From NCBI GenBank assembly GCA_026400275.1, contig JAPLPK010000053.1, forward strand, positions 1 to 60,323: a DNA stretch of 60,323 bases. The letters are read 5' to 3'. The translations under genes were made by a program, and so were the position numbers. This document shows, one piece after another, positions 35,841 to 44,365 of this stretch. The notes under the pieces were generated by a model. The model saw only the letters and a program-made list of their open reading frames with translations. It made no database searches and was not told the DNA's origin. The stretch's first letter is position 1. Each line of letters begins with the position of its first letter. The stretch is from Burkholderiales bacterium. Lineage in GTDB: Bacteria > Pseudomonadota > Gammaproteobacteria > Burkholderiales > Burkholderiaceae_C.

Positions 35841-36503
35841 ATGACCGACACCGCCGCCGCACCGCCCAGCGCACGCACCCGCATCCGCCGCGTGGCCGAG
35901 AACGCCGACTACCAGCGCAGCACGCTGCACGCCATCATCGACGCGGCCTATGTCTGCCACATCGCCTTTGTGGACGACAAGGGCACGCACAACATTCCCA
36001 CCGCCTGCTGGCGCGAGGGCGAGCACCTGTACATCCATGGCTCGAACGGAGGCCGCCTGTTGAAGCTGCTGGGCGCGGGCACCCAGGCTTGCGTGGCCAT
36101 CACCCATGTGGACGGCCTGGTGCTGGCGCGCTCGGCGTTCAACCATTCCATGAACTACCGCTCGGCCATGGTCTACGGCTGCTTTGAGCGGGTGGTGGAC
36201 GACGCGGACAAGCGCGCTGCGCTGGACGCTTTCATGGACAAGCTGGCACCGGGCCGGAATGCAGAAGTCCGCCGTGGCAATGACAAGGAATTCGCCGCCA
36301 CCACGGTGATGCGTATCGCGTTGACGGAAGCCGTGTGCAAGGTGCGCACCGGCCCGCCGATCGACGACGCGGAGGACATGGACATTCCGGTGTGGACGGG
36401 TGTATTGCCGCTGGTACAGGCCCACGCCGCGCCGGTGGTGGACGCACCCGGGGCCGGCGAGGTGCCGGCTTATGTGCGGCAGTGGCAGGATGCTACTGTT
36501 TAG
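35841..36503 (+). CDS. Pyridoxamine 5'-phosphate oxidase family protein
   Basis: A 220-residue flavin-binding split-barrel protein of the Pyridox_ox_2 type (HIAFVDDKGTHNIPTACW, LYIHGSNGGRLLKLLG, NHSMNYRSAMVYGCF). These bind FMN or F420-like cofactors; the actual reaction is unknown. I take the ATG at 35841; a TTG 15 bp upstream is possible. The stop TAG is part of a palindromic repeat tail. It is divergent from the MocR regulator and probably controlled by it. Confidence 0.87.
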   Translation: MTDTAAAPPSARTRIRRVAENADYQRSTLHAIIDAAYVCHIAFVDDKGTHNIPTACWREGEHLYIHGSNGGRLLKLLGAGTQACVAITHVDGLVLARSAFNHSMNYRSAMVYGCFERVVDDADKRAALDAFMDKLAPGRNAEVRRGNDKEFAATTVMRIALTEAVCKVRTGPPIDDAEDMDIPVWTGVLPLVQAHAAPVVDAPGAGEVPAYVRQWQDATV

Positions 36504-36540
36504 ATAGCTGCTTGCGCAGATGGAATTTGCGCTAGGGGCC
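36492..36540 (-). repeat. Palindromic repeat copy R5
   Basis: Tail-first copy: GCTACTGTTTAGATAGC, then TGCTTGCGCAGATGG and AATTTGCGCTAGGGGCC. Supplies the stop codon of the PNPOx-like gene. Confidence 0.7.
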
Positions 36541-36552
36541 GATTTGATGCAT

Positions 36553-36579
36553 AAAAAGGGCGAGTCTTGCGGCTCGCCC
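36553..36579 (-). terminator. Intrinsic terminator of the EF-G paralog gene
   Basis: On the minus strand GGGCGAG (36579-36573) pairs with CTCGCCC (36564-36558), followed by TTTTT (36557-36553). Confidence 0.88.
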
Positions 36580-36588
36580 ATCTCAGGC

Positions 36589-38595
36589 TCAGGCCTGGCG
36601 TGGCGCTTCGGCGTAGTGGTCAAACTGCATGGTGTAGCTGGCCCGCCCAGCGGTCAGCGCACGCAGGTTGCCGATGTAGCCAAACAGCGTCTGCAGCGGC
36701 ACCATGGCACGCACGACAGCCGCGTTGCCGCGTTGGTCCTGGCTGCGCACATGGCCGCGCCGGCGGTTCAGGTCGCCGATCACGTCGCCTACATGGTCCA
36801 TGGGCGTGGTGACTTCCACCGCCATCACCGGCTCCAGCAGCGTCGGTCCGGCCTCGCGCAGAGCCTGGGTGAAGGCAGCCGCACCGGCCACCTCAAACGC
36901 CAGCGTGGACGAGTCCTTCTCGTGGAAGCTGCCGTCCTCCAGCGTGACCAGCAGGTCCACCACCGGGTGGCCGGCCAGCACGCCGGCCAGGGCTGCGCGC
37001 CGCACGCCTTGTTCCACACTGGGGATGTATTCCCGGGGGATCACACCGCCGGTGATGGCGTTCTCAAAACGCAGGCCGCCGCCGCGCTCCAGCGGCTCCA
37101 CGCGCAGTGCCACTTCCGCATACTGGCCCGGGCCGCCGCTCTGCTTTTTGTGCAGATAGCGCACGCTGGCCGCACGCGCAATGGTCTCGCGCATGGCCAC
37201 CTGGGGCGGGCCGGTGTGCACCGTCACGCCGAAGCGGCTGCGCAGCTTCTCCAGCGTCACCTCCAGCTGCAGCTCACCCACGCCGGACAGCAGGGTTTGG
37301 CCGGTGTCGGCGTCCTGGCCCAGACGCAGGCTGGGGTCTTCGTCCACCAGCGTATGCAGGCCGCGCGAGAAGTTGTTTTGCTCGTCGCGCGAGTGCGGCT
37401 CCACCGCCATCGAAATGACCGGTTCGGGCGCGTGGATTTCCTCCAACACCAGGGGCTGCGCGGGGTCGCTCAGCGTGTGGCCGGTCTTGCTGGCCTTGAG
37501 CCCTGCCACGGCGACGATGTCACCGGCTTGCGCCAGCGCCAGTTCCTCACGCCGGTCCGCGTGCATTTGCACCACGCGCGACAAACGTTCGCGCTGGCCG
37601 GTATTGGCATTCAGTACCTGGCTGCCCGCATGGGCTTCGCCGCGGTAGACGCGCAGATAGCTCAGCGTGCCGTGCTCGTCGTGCACCACCTTGAACACCA
37701 GCGCGGCAAAGCCGTCACCGGGGGGCAGGTCGTTGTTGCGGTCTTCGGGGGCGGGCAGGTAGTCCACCACCGCATCCAGCAGCGGCTCCACGCCTTTGTT
37801 CTTCAGCGCGGCGCCGCCCAGCACGGGCACAAAGGCGCCGGCCAGCGTGCCCTGGCGGATGCAGGCGCGCAGCTGTGCTTCCGAGATATCTTCACCGTTC
37901 AGATAAGCGGTCAGAAGCACATCGTTTTGCTCCACGGCGGTCTCTACCAGCGTGCGGCGCGCAGCCTCTACGGCGGCCTGCATGTAGGCCGGCACGGCGC
38001 CGCGTTCCAGCGTCGGTTTGCCCTGGGCATTGGGCGGCCAGTACAGGGCTTGCTGGGTCAGCAGATCGACCACGCCGCTGAACTCGGCTTCCGTACCGAT
38101 GGGCAGCTGCAGCACCAGGGGTTTCACGCCCAGGCGCTCGGCCATCATCGCCACCACGCGCGCGAAATCCGCGCCGGTGCGGTCCAGCTTGTTGACCAGC
38201 GCAATGCGCGGTACATGGTATTGGTCGGCCAGGCGCCAGTTGGTTTCGGTCTGCGGCTCTACGCCGGCCACGCCGTCGAACACCACGACCGCGCCGTCGA
38301 GCACGCGCAGCGAGCGGCTCACCTCGATGTTGAAGTCGATGTGGCCGGGCGTGTCGATCAGGTTGATCTGGTGGCCGCGCCAGGCCACGGTGGTGGCTGC
38401 GCTGTTGATGGTGATGCCGCGCGCCCGCTCCTGCGGGTCATAGTCCATGGTGGCATTGCCGTCGTGTACTTCACCGGTACGGTGGATTTCGCCGGTGGTG
38501 AACAGCACCCGCTCGCTGACGGTGGTCTTGCCAGCGTCGACGTGGGCGATGATGCCGATATTGCGAAGTTGTCGCGCATGTGTGTTCGTAGTCAT
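36589..38595 (-). CDS. Elongation factor G paralog
   Basis: Translational GTPase of 668 residues, shorter than a standard EF-G (~700). G1 AHVDAGKTT (17-25), G2 RGITINSAATT (59-69), G3 DTPGHIDF (81-88) and G4 NKLD (135-138) are intact. Domain IV has FHEKDSSTLAFEVAG, the EF-G type loop. It stands alone, not beside rpsL/rpsG/tuf, so it is probably a second EF-G (EF-G2 or specialised translocase/ribosome-protection type) and not the housekeeping fusA. I start at the ATG 38595, with AAGGAA upstream. A structured leader of ~340 nt with two small ORFs and two terminator-like hairpins precedes it. Confidence 0.9.
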   Translation of the reverse strand: MTTNTHARQLRNIGIIAHVDAGKTTVSERVLFTTGEIHRTGEVHDGNATMDYDPQERARGITINSAATTVAWRGHQINLIDTPGHIDFNIEVSRSLRVLDGAVVVFDGVAGVEPQTETNWRLADQYHVPRIALVNKLDRTGADFARVVAMMAERLGVKPLVLQLPIGTEAEFSGVVDLLTQQALYWPPNAQGKPTLERGAVPAYMQAAVEAARRTLVETAVEQNDVLLTAYLNGEDISEAQLRACIRQGTLAGAFVPVLGGAALKNKGVEPLLDAVVDYLPAPEDRNNDLPPGDGFAALVFKVVHDEHGTLSYLRVYRGEAHAGSQVLNANTGQRERLSRVVQMHADRREELALAQAGDIVAVAGLKASKTGHTLSDPAQPLVLEEIHAPEPVISMAVEPHSRDEQNNFSRGLHTLVDEDPSLRLGQDADTGQTLLSGVGELQLEVTLEKLRSRFGVTVHTGPPQVAMRETIARAASVRYLHKKQSGGPGQYAEVALRVEPLERGGGLRFENAITGGVIPREYIPSVEQGVRRAALAGVLAGHPVVDLLVTLEDGSFHEKDSSTLAFEVAGAAAFTQALREAGPTLLEPVMAVEVTTPMDHVGDVIGDLNRRRGHVRSQDQRGNAAVVRAMVPLQTLFGYIGNLRALTAGRASYTMQFDHYAEAPRQA

Positions 38596-38613
38596 ACGAT
38601 GTTCCTTAAAGAC

Positions 38614-38648
38614 AAAACCCTGGCCCGCTTGTCGCTGGCCAGGGTTTT
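38614..38648 (-). terminator. Leader terminator-like hairpin just before the EF-G paralog (attenuator 2)
   Basis: On the minus strand AAAACCCTGGCC (38648-38637) pairs with GGCCAGGGTTTT (38625-38614), an 11-nt loop between, then GTCTTT. It ends 18 nt before the start codon, so unless bypassed it would stop transcription or block the ribosome site. Its first four bases are shared with the upstream hairpin 38645-38674. Confidence 0.75.
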
Positions 38649-38674
38649 CAACGGTTGTTTCCCAACCTTGAAAA
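38645..38674 (-). promoter_or_regulatory. Leader hairpin overlapping attenuator 2
   Basis: On the minus strand TTTTCAA + GGTTG pairs with CAACC + TTGAAAA around GGAAA (one bulged G). The last AAAA also belongs to the terminator stem at 38614-38648, so the two structures compete in part. It starts 11 nt after the stop of the 35-codon leader ORF. Confidence 0.55.
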
Positions 38675-38684
38675 AATCCCGCAG

Positions 38685-38792
38685 CTAGCGGTTTATGTCT
38701 TGCGCAGATGCGATGGCACCAATGGACGAGCGCAAGCCCACCATCCACTGGTGCGGATGAATTGTGGCGATCAGCTTGTCAAAGGTACGCAT
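38685..38792 (-). CDS. Putative leader peptide 2 (35 aa) of the EF-G paralog leader
   Basis: ORF starting MRTFDKLIATIHPHQWMVGL and ending ASAQDINR, preceded by AAGAAAG at 5-nt spacing (a weak ribosome site). It lies wholly inside the leader, between terminator 1 and the hairpins before the EF-G gene. Its stop sits within CCGC-TAGCT-GCGG, so a ribosome stalled at the end would influence folding. I do not recognise the peptide. A coding role is inferred from position only. Confidence 0.4.
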   Translation of the reverse strand: MRTFDKLIATIHPHQWMVGLRSSIGAIASAQDINR

Positions 38793-38825
38793 AGAAACTT
38801 TCTTAAAAAACACAGGCCCAGAAAA

Positions 38826-38870
38826 CAAAAAACCCCGCGCAAATTGCCGGGGTTGTGTGGGTTCCGGCAA
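38826..38870 (-). terminator. Leader terminator 1 with competing antiterminator stem
   Basis: On the minus strand the terminator pairs AACCCCG (38854-38848) with CGGGGTT (38837-38831), followed by TTTTGTTTT. An alternative perfect stem, TTGCCGG (38870-38864) with CCGGCAA (38850-38844), uses part of the same bases. The two cannot form together, the layout of an attenuator. Confidence 0.65.
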
Positions 38871-38903
38871 GGCGCATAAGCCCTCCGAAAAATCGGAAGG
38901 CGT

Positions 38904-38936
38904 TTAGAGGATCAAAGCTTGGGTGCTCATGTGCAT
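38904..38936 (-). CDS. Putative leader peptide 1 (MHMSTQALIL)
   Basis: A 10-codon ORF ending TAA, with a second in-frame ATG at codon 3. Its first ATG lies about 8-13 nt downstream of the -10 box, so the transcript would start at or within 1-3 nt of the ATG and the ORF would be read as a leaderless message. It is followed by a hairpin (38881-38900) and terminator 1. Confidence 0.4.
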   Translation of the reverse strand: MHMSTQALIL

Positions 38937-38943
38937 GGTCGCA

Positions 38944-38972
38944 ATTATAAAATTTTCTGTAGGTTTTGTCTT
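38944..38972 (-). promoter_or_regulatory. Sigma-70 promoter of the EF-G paralog leader
   Basis: On the minus strand AAGACA (38972-38967), exactly 17 bp, then a perfect TATAAT (38949-38944). Transcription should begin near 38937, giving a ~340-nt leader. Confidence 0.75.
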
Positions 38973-39011
38973 TGGGGGCTTATGTTTCAATAGTAATGTG
39001 CTATGTAACAT

Positions 39012-39686
39012 TCAAGGCGCGATCTTTTCCAGGCAGTAGCCCAGGCCGCGTACGGTGGCGATGCGGATCGGGCCTTTTTCAATCTTCTTGCGCAGCCGGT
39101 AGATGTAGACCTCGATGGCGTTGACGCTGACCTCTTCGCCCCATTCGCACAGGCGCTCGATCAGCTGCTCCTTGCTGACCAGGCGGCCGGCGCGCTGCAG
39201 CAGCACCTCCAGCAGGCCCAGTTCGCGGGCAGACAGCTCGACCAGCTTACCGTCGATGGTGGCCATGCGCCCTGCGTGGTCGTAGACCAGCGGGCCGTGC
39301 TGGATGCTGCTGCTGGCGCCACCTGCGCCGCGCCGCGCCAGGGCACGCACCCGGGCTTCCAGCTCTTGCAAAGAAAACGGTTTGGCCATGTAGTCGTCAG
39401 CGCCGTAGTCCAGGCCCTTGACGCGTTCTTCCACGCTGTCGGCGGCCGTCAGTATTAGCACCGGCAGCGAGGAGCCCCGGGCGCGCAGCCGCTTCAGTAC
39501 CTCCAGCCCATGCATCTTGGGCAGGCCCAGGTCCAGGATCAGCAGGTCAAACTCGCGGTTGGTCATCAGTGCCGCGTCGGCTTCGCTGCCGCTGGACACA
39601 TGGTCCACCGCAGCCCCCGAGGCCCGCAGCGCACGCAACAGGCCATCGGCCAATACCTGGTCGTCTTCCGCAATCAGAATGCGCAT
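39012..39686 (-). CDS. OmpR/PhoB family response regulator
   Basis: A 224-residue two-component regulator. The receiver domain has acidic residues in MRILIAEDDQV, the phospho-acceptor Asp in LLILDLGLPKMHG (about residue 51), and the Lys in DYMAKPFSLQELE. The C-terminal winged helix (ELSARELGLLEVLLQ, VNAIEVYIYRLRKKI, IATVRGLGYCLE) binds DNA. The ATG at 39686 has AGGAGA upstream. No histidine kinase gene is next to it, so it is an orphan in this window. Confidence 0.93.
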   Translation of the reverse strand: MRILIAEDDQVLADGLLRALRASGAAVDHVSSGSEADAALMTNREFDLLILDLGLPKMHGLEVLKRLRARGSSLPVLILTAADSVEERVKGLDYGADDYMAKPFSLQELEARVRALARRGAGGASSSIQHGPLVYDHAGRMATIDGKLVELSARELGLLEVLLQRAGRLVSKEQLIERLCEWGEEVSVNAIEVYIYRLRKKIEKGPIRIATVRGLGYCLEKIAP

Positions 39687-39746
39687 TTTTTGTCTCCTGA
39701 ACCCCTCCATTTTGTACCCAATGGCTTGTCTCAGGGATACCACGGG

Positions 39747-39834
39747 GCCGGCTTTGCCGGACCGTTGGTATCGCCCCCTGCAAGGGGGGTGGCGGAGCGA
39801 CACACAGTGCGCGCAGCCTGGGGGTGTGCCTATG
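39747..39834 (-). repeat. Second dispersed repeat family, copy 1 (after marR)
   Basis: Contains CCGGCTTTGCCGG, CGCCCCCTGCAAGGGGG, GTGCGCGCAGCCTGGGGGTG. On the minus strand it begins 1-2 bp after the marR stop. A second copy lies after purB at 59351-59432 in the same orientation relative to the gene. Confidence 0.8.
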
Positions 39835-39835
39835 T

Positions 39836-40309
39836 TTAGGCCGCGTAGGCCTCTAGGCCCAGCGATACCACGGTCGCTACGTCCTGGCCCACGGCAGCGC
39901 GGAATTCGCCTTCCGTCTGGGCCACGGCGTCGCGGTAGGCCTGTAGCCAGGCCAGGCCGGTGGCGGTGAACACCACGCGGCGGGCGCGGGCGTCCAGCGG
40001 GTCGGGTTCGCGCGCCACCATGCCCCAGGCGGCGCACTGGTCCACCAGGTCGCCCATGGCCTGTTTGCTCATGCCGGCCTGGGCGGCTAGCTCGGTCAGG
40101 CGCGCGCCCTGCAGGGGCAGGTGCCGGGTGATGTGGATATGAGCGGCGCCCACTTGCGCACGGGCTGCCAGGTTGCCCAGGGCCAGCGGTACCTCGATAT
40201 TGCGCGCCATCAGCTCCAGCACGCGCGCGTCGAACTGGCGCAGGGCAGCGTCCAGCCGCCGCCCCAAATGGGTTTCCCGCCAAGCGGGGTCTATCGTGTT
40301 AGCAGCCAT
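39836..40309 (-). CDS. MarR family transcriptional regulator
   Basis: A 157-residue winged-helix regulator. The DNA-binding part (LPLQGARLTELAAQAGMSKQ, AMGDLVDQCAAWGMVAREPD then DARARRVVFTATG) gives a clear MarR fold at about residues 65-120. ATG start at 40309. It is divergent from recA across 140 bp. Target and ligand are unknown. Its stop is followed immediately by a dispersed repeat. Confidence 0.87.
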   Translation of the reverse strand: MAANTIDPAWRETHLGRRLDAALRQFDARVLELMARNIEVPLALGNLAARAQVGAAHIHITRHLPLQGARLTELAAQAGMSKQAMGDLVDQCAAWGMVAREPDPLDARARRVVFTATGLAWLQAYRDAVAQTEGEFRAAVGQDVATVVSLGLEAYAA

Positions 40310-40374
40310 GGATTAATAGTAAGGCAAACTGACCAAAAATATGCTTTGCAGGTTTAAAACTGCGCTTTAAACTA

Positions 40375-40390
40375 CTGTTCAAGCATCCAG
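40375..40390. promoter_or_regulatory. Candidate LexA (SOS) box upstream of recA
   Basis: CTGT-TCAAGCAT-CCAG matches CTGT-N8-ACAG at 7 of 8 defined positions and is preceded by TA as in the E. coli box. It is 60 bp before the recA start, as expected for SOS control. Confidence 0.6.
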
Positions 40391-40449
40391 CCTGTTGTTA
40401 ATAGCAGGCCATGCAGGCCAATAACTTTTTGATTTTGAAAGACACCGCC

Positions 40450-41553
40450 ATGAACCCCACCGCTGCCCGCGCTCCCGCTGTCGCCCCCACCCCCGCTGCC
40501 CTGGCCGAAAAAGCCAAAGCCCTGCAAGCCGCTCTGGCGCAGATCGAAAAGCAGTTCGGCAAGGGCACCATCATGCGCCTGGGCGAGGGCGAGGTGATCG
40601 AGGACATCCAGGTGGTTTCCACCGGCTCGCTGGGCCTGGATGTGGCGCTGGGCGTCGGCGGTCTGCCACGCGGCCGGGTCATTGAAATCTACGGCCCAGA
40701 GTCCAGCGGCAAGACCACGCTGACCCTGCAAGTGATTGCCGAAATGCAAAAGCTGGGCGGCACCTGCGCCTTCGTCGATGCCGAGCACGCACTCGACACC
40801 CAGTACGCACAGAACCTGGGCGTGAACTTGCAGGAAATGCTGATCAGCCAGCCCGACACCGGCGAGCAGGCCCTGGAAATCGTCGATTCGCTGGTGCGCT
40901 CCGGTGCCATCGATTTGATCGTGGTGGACTCGGTGGCGGCGCTCACGCCCAAGGCCGAGCTGGAAGGCGAAATGGGCGACAGCCTGCCCGGCCTGCAAGC
41001 CCGCTTAATGAGCCAGGCACTGCGCAAGCTCACCGCCACCATCAAGAAGGCCAACTGCATGGTCATCTTCATCAACCAGATCCGCATGAAGATCGGCGTG
41101 ATGTTCGGCTCGCCCGAAACCACCACCGGCGGTAACGCGCTGAAGTTCTACGCCTCGGTGCGCCTGGACATTCGCCGCACCGGCACCATCAAGAAGGGCG
41201 ACGACTCCATCGGCAACGAAACCAAGGTCAAGGTGGTGAAGAACAAGGTCGCGCCCCCGTTCAAGACGGCCGAGTTCGACATCTTGTTCGGCGAAGGCAT
41301 CAGCCGCCATGGCGAAATCATCGACATGGGCGTCGAAGCCAAGATCATCGAAAAGTCCGGCGCCTGGTATGCCTACAACGGCGAAAAAATCGGTCAGGGC
41401 CGTGACAACGCCCGCGAATTCCTGCGCGAGAACCCCGGTCTGTCGATCGAAATCGAGAACAAGGTGCGCGAATCCCTGGGCATCCCTCTGGTCCCCGTGG
41501 CAGAAGAAGCCAAGGAAGTGAAAGAGGGCAAGAAGACCAAGGCTGAGGCATAA
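40450..41553 (+). CDS. recA: Recombinase RecA
   Basis: DNA strand-exchange ATPase and SOS co-protease, 367 residues. It shows [17 protein letters not shown], Walker [10 protein letters not shown] (82-90), [19 protein letters not shown], and loop 2 with [18 protein letters not shown]. The C-terminus is Lys/Glu-rich. I use the ATG at 40450 ([10 protein letters not shown]); an in-frame ATG 13 codons upstream is possible. The LexA-like box 60 bp upstream suggests damage induction. recX follows after a palindromic repeat. Confidence 0.98.
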   Translation: MNPTAARAPAVAPTPAALAEKAKALQAALAQIEKQFGKGTIMRLGEGEVIEDIQVVSTGSLGLDVALGVGGLPRGRVIEIYGPESSGKTTLTLQVIAEMQKLGGTCAFVDAEHALDTQYAQNLGVNLQEMLISQPDTGEQALEIVDSLVRSGAIDLIVVDSVAALTPKAELEGEMGDSLPGLQARLMSQALRKLTATIKKANCMVIFINQIRMKIGVMFGSPETTTGGNALKFYASVRLDIRRTGTIKKGDDSIGNETKVKVVKNKVAPPFKTAEFDILFGEGISRHGEIIDMGVEAKIIEKSGAWYAYNGEKIGQGRDNAREFLRENPGLSIEIENKVRESLGIPLVPVAEEAKEVKEGKKTKAEA

Positions 41554-41556
41554 AGA

Positions 41557-41605
41557 GCCTGCTAGCGCAGAGAGTACCTGCGCCGGCAGCTATTAAAAGC
41601 ATAGC
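41557..41605 (+). repeat. Palindromic repeat copy R6, between recA and recX
   Basis: GCCTGCTAGCGCAGAGAG, TACCTGCGCCGGCAGCTAT and the tail TAAAAGCATAGC. It occupies nearly the whole recA-recX gap. Nearly the same variant as R7 on the other side of recX. Confidence 0.85.
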
Positions 41606-41607
41606 AA

Positions 41608-42072
41608 ATGGCGTTTCCATCGGCCACCACACCTATCAGTCTCAAGGGCCGCGCCCTGCGCCTGCTCAGCGGCCGCGAGCACTCGCGGGTAGAGCTGGAG
41701 CGCAAGCTGGCAGTGTTTGAAGAAACCCCGGGTGAGCTGGCCCAGGCGCTGGATGAGCTGCAGGCCAAGGGCTTCATCAACGAGCAGCGCGTGCTGGACT
41801 CGGTGCTGTACCGGCGCGCTGGCAAGCTGGGTGCCTCGCGCATCCGCCTGGAGCTGCAAAGCAAGGGCCTGGACCCGTCAGCTGTATTGGATGCGGTAGC
41901 CGGATTGCAGGCCACGGAGTTGGACCGTGCCCGCGAAGTCTGGCGCAAGAAGTTTGGCAGTCCGCCGGTGGATGCTGCGGCGCGTGCCAAGCAGCAGCGC
42001 TTTTTGCTGGCGCGGGGCTTTTCGTCAGACGCCGTGCGGCGCGTGGTGGCCGGCAGCGACGACGATTGCTGA
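41608..42072 (+). CDS. recX: Regulatory protein RecX
   Basis: A 154-residue helical protein that binds RecA filaments and limits their activity. The three-helix repeats are visible (LKGRALRLLSGREHSRVELE, ALDELQAKGFINEQRVLDSV, RIRLELQSKGLD, RFLLARGFSSDAVRRVV). The ATG lies 2 bp after a repeat copy, so its ribosome site is inside the repeat tail (no good Shine-Dalgarno is seen). It is downstream of recA as usual. Confidence 0.94.
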   Translation: MAFPSATTPISLKGRALRLLSGREHSRVELERKLAVFEETPGELAQALDELQAKGFINEQRVLDSVLYRRAGKLGASRIRLELQSKGLDPSAVLDAVAGLQATELDRAREVWRKKFGSPPVDAAARAKQQRFLLARGFSSDAVRRVVAGSDDDC

Positions 42073-42093
42073 AAACAGGTTTACAAGCTTTTT

Positions 42094-42142
42094 AGGCCGC
42101 CAGCGCAGATAGTACCTGCGCTAGCAGCTATAAAAAGTGTAG
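42094..42142 (+). repeat. Palindromic repeat copy R7, after recX
   Basis: AGGCCGCCAGCGCAGATAG, TACCTGCGCTAGCAGCTAT and the tail AAAAAGTGTAG. It lies between the convergent recX and argC genes. Shares the AGTACCTGCGC core variant with R6. Confidence 0.85.
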
Positions 42143-42152
42143 TGGCTTGGTG

Positions 42153-43064
42153 TTACAGGCCCAGCATCAGTTTCAGGTTTTGCACGGCGGCACCGCTGGC
42201 ACCTTTGCCCAGGTTGTCGAGCCGGGCGATCAGCACCGCGTGGCGGTGGGTTTCGTTGGCGAACACCCGCAGCTCCATCTTGTTGGTGTCGACTAGCGCC
42301 AGTGCGTCCAGCTTGCCGCTGTCGCCGGGGGCTTCAACGGTGACCCATTCGCTGCCCGCGTAGTGCTTGGCCAATGCGTTGTGCAGGTCTTGGCCGGTGG
42401 GCTTGCCGGGCAGCAGGTCCAGATGCAGCGGCAGTTGCACCAGCATGCCTTGGGCGAAGTTGCCCACAGACGGCACAAAGATCGGCCGGCGGGTCAGGCC
42501 GGTGTAGCGCATGATTTCCGGCAGATGCTTGTGCTGCAGGCCCAGTGCGTAGATTTCAAACAACGGTGCTTCGCCCTTTTCATAGGCTTCGATCATGCTG
42601 CGTCCGCCGCCGGAATAGCCGCTGACCGAGGGCAGGGCCAGTGCGGCGTCGGGGTCCAGCAGGCCGGCATCCACCAGCGGGCGGATCAGCGCAATGGCTC
42701 CGGTGGCGTAGCAGCCGGGGTTGCCCACGCGGTCAGCCTTTGCCACGGCGTCTTTTTGCCCGGCTACCAGTTCGGGGAAGCCGAAGACCCAACCCGGCGC
42801 CGTACGGTGTGCGGTAGAGGCGTCGATGATCTTGGGCTTTTTGCCGGGCAGGCTGTCGATCATGGCCACAGATTCGATGGCGGCATCGTCGTGCAGGCAG
42901 AGGATGACCAGGTCCACGGTGGACATCAGTGCGAGCTTGGCTGCAGGGTCCTTGCGCAGCTCCGGCGCGATGCTGACCAGCTCAATCTGCGGCATGGATT
43001 GCAGGCGTTCGCGGATTTGCAGGCCGGTGGTACCGGCTTCGCCATCGATGAAGACTTTGGACAT
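42153..43064 (-). CDS. argC: N-acetyl-gamma-glutamyl-phosphate reductase (type 2, short)
   Basis: Arginine biosynthesis: reduces N-acetylglutamyl phosphate to the semialdehyde with NADPH. The 303 residues begin [20 protein letters not shown], the NADP-binding part. The catalytic Cys is in [11 protein letters not shown] (about residue 117), and HKHLPEIM and [12 protein letters not shown] follow. The length fits the shorter type 2 ArgC. ATG at 43064; a longer frame upstream overlaps the sucC promoter area and is not used. Confidence 0.95.
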   Translation of the reverse strand: MSKVFIDGEAGTTGLQIRERLQSMPQIELVSIAPELRKDPAAKLALMSTVDLVILCLHDDAAIESVAMIDSLPGKKPKIIDASTAHRTAPGWVFGFPELVAGQKDAVAKADRVGNPGCYATGAIALIRPLVDAGLLDPDAALALPSVSGYSGGGRSMIEAYEKGEAPLFEIYALGLQHKHLPEIMRYTGLTRRPIFVPSVGNFAQGMLVQLPLHLDLLPGKPTGQDLHNALAKHYAGSEWVTVEAPGDSGKLDALALVDTNKMELRVFANETHRHAVLIARLDNLGKGASGAAVQNLKLMLGL

Positions 43065-43111
43065 GGTGAGCCTATGCTGTAAGGTGTTGTGCGGTGCAGC
43101 ATGATACATTC

Positions 43112-43151
43112 GCGGGCTGACAAAACGCAGCCCGCAAGTCTTATACAAGAC
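43112..43151 (+). promoter_or_regulatory. Two hairpins in the sucC 5' region
   Basis: GCGGGCTG (43112-43119) pairs with CAGCCCGC (43128-43135), then GTCTT pairs with AAGAC (43138-43151). They lie 39-78 bp before sucC. They could be a leader structure or the argC-side boundary; no T-run follows. Confidence 0.35.
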
Positions 43152-43189
43152 CATCGGGCAAAAACCCATCCATTCCTGAGAGAGCCCTC

Positions 43190-44356
<1,167 letters not shown>

Positions 44357-44365
44357 GGAATCGTC

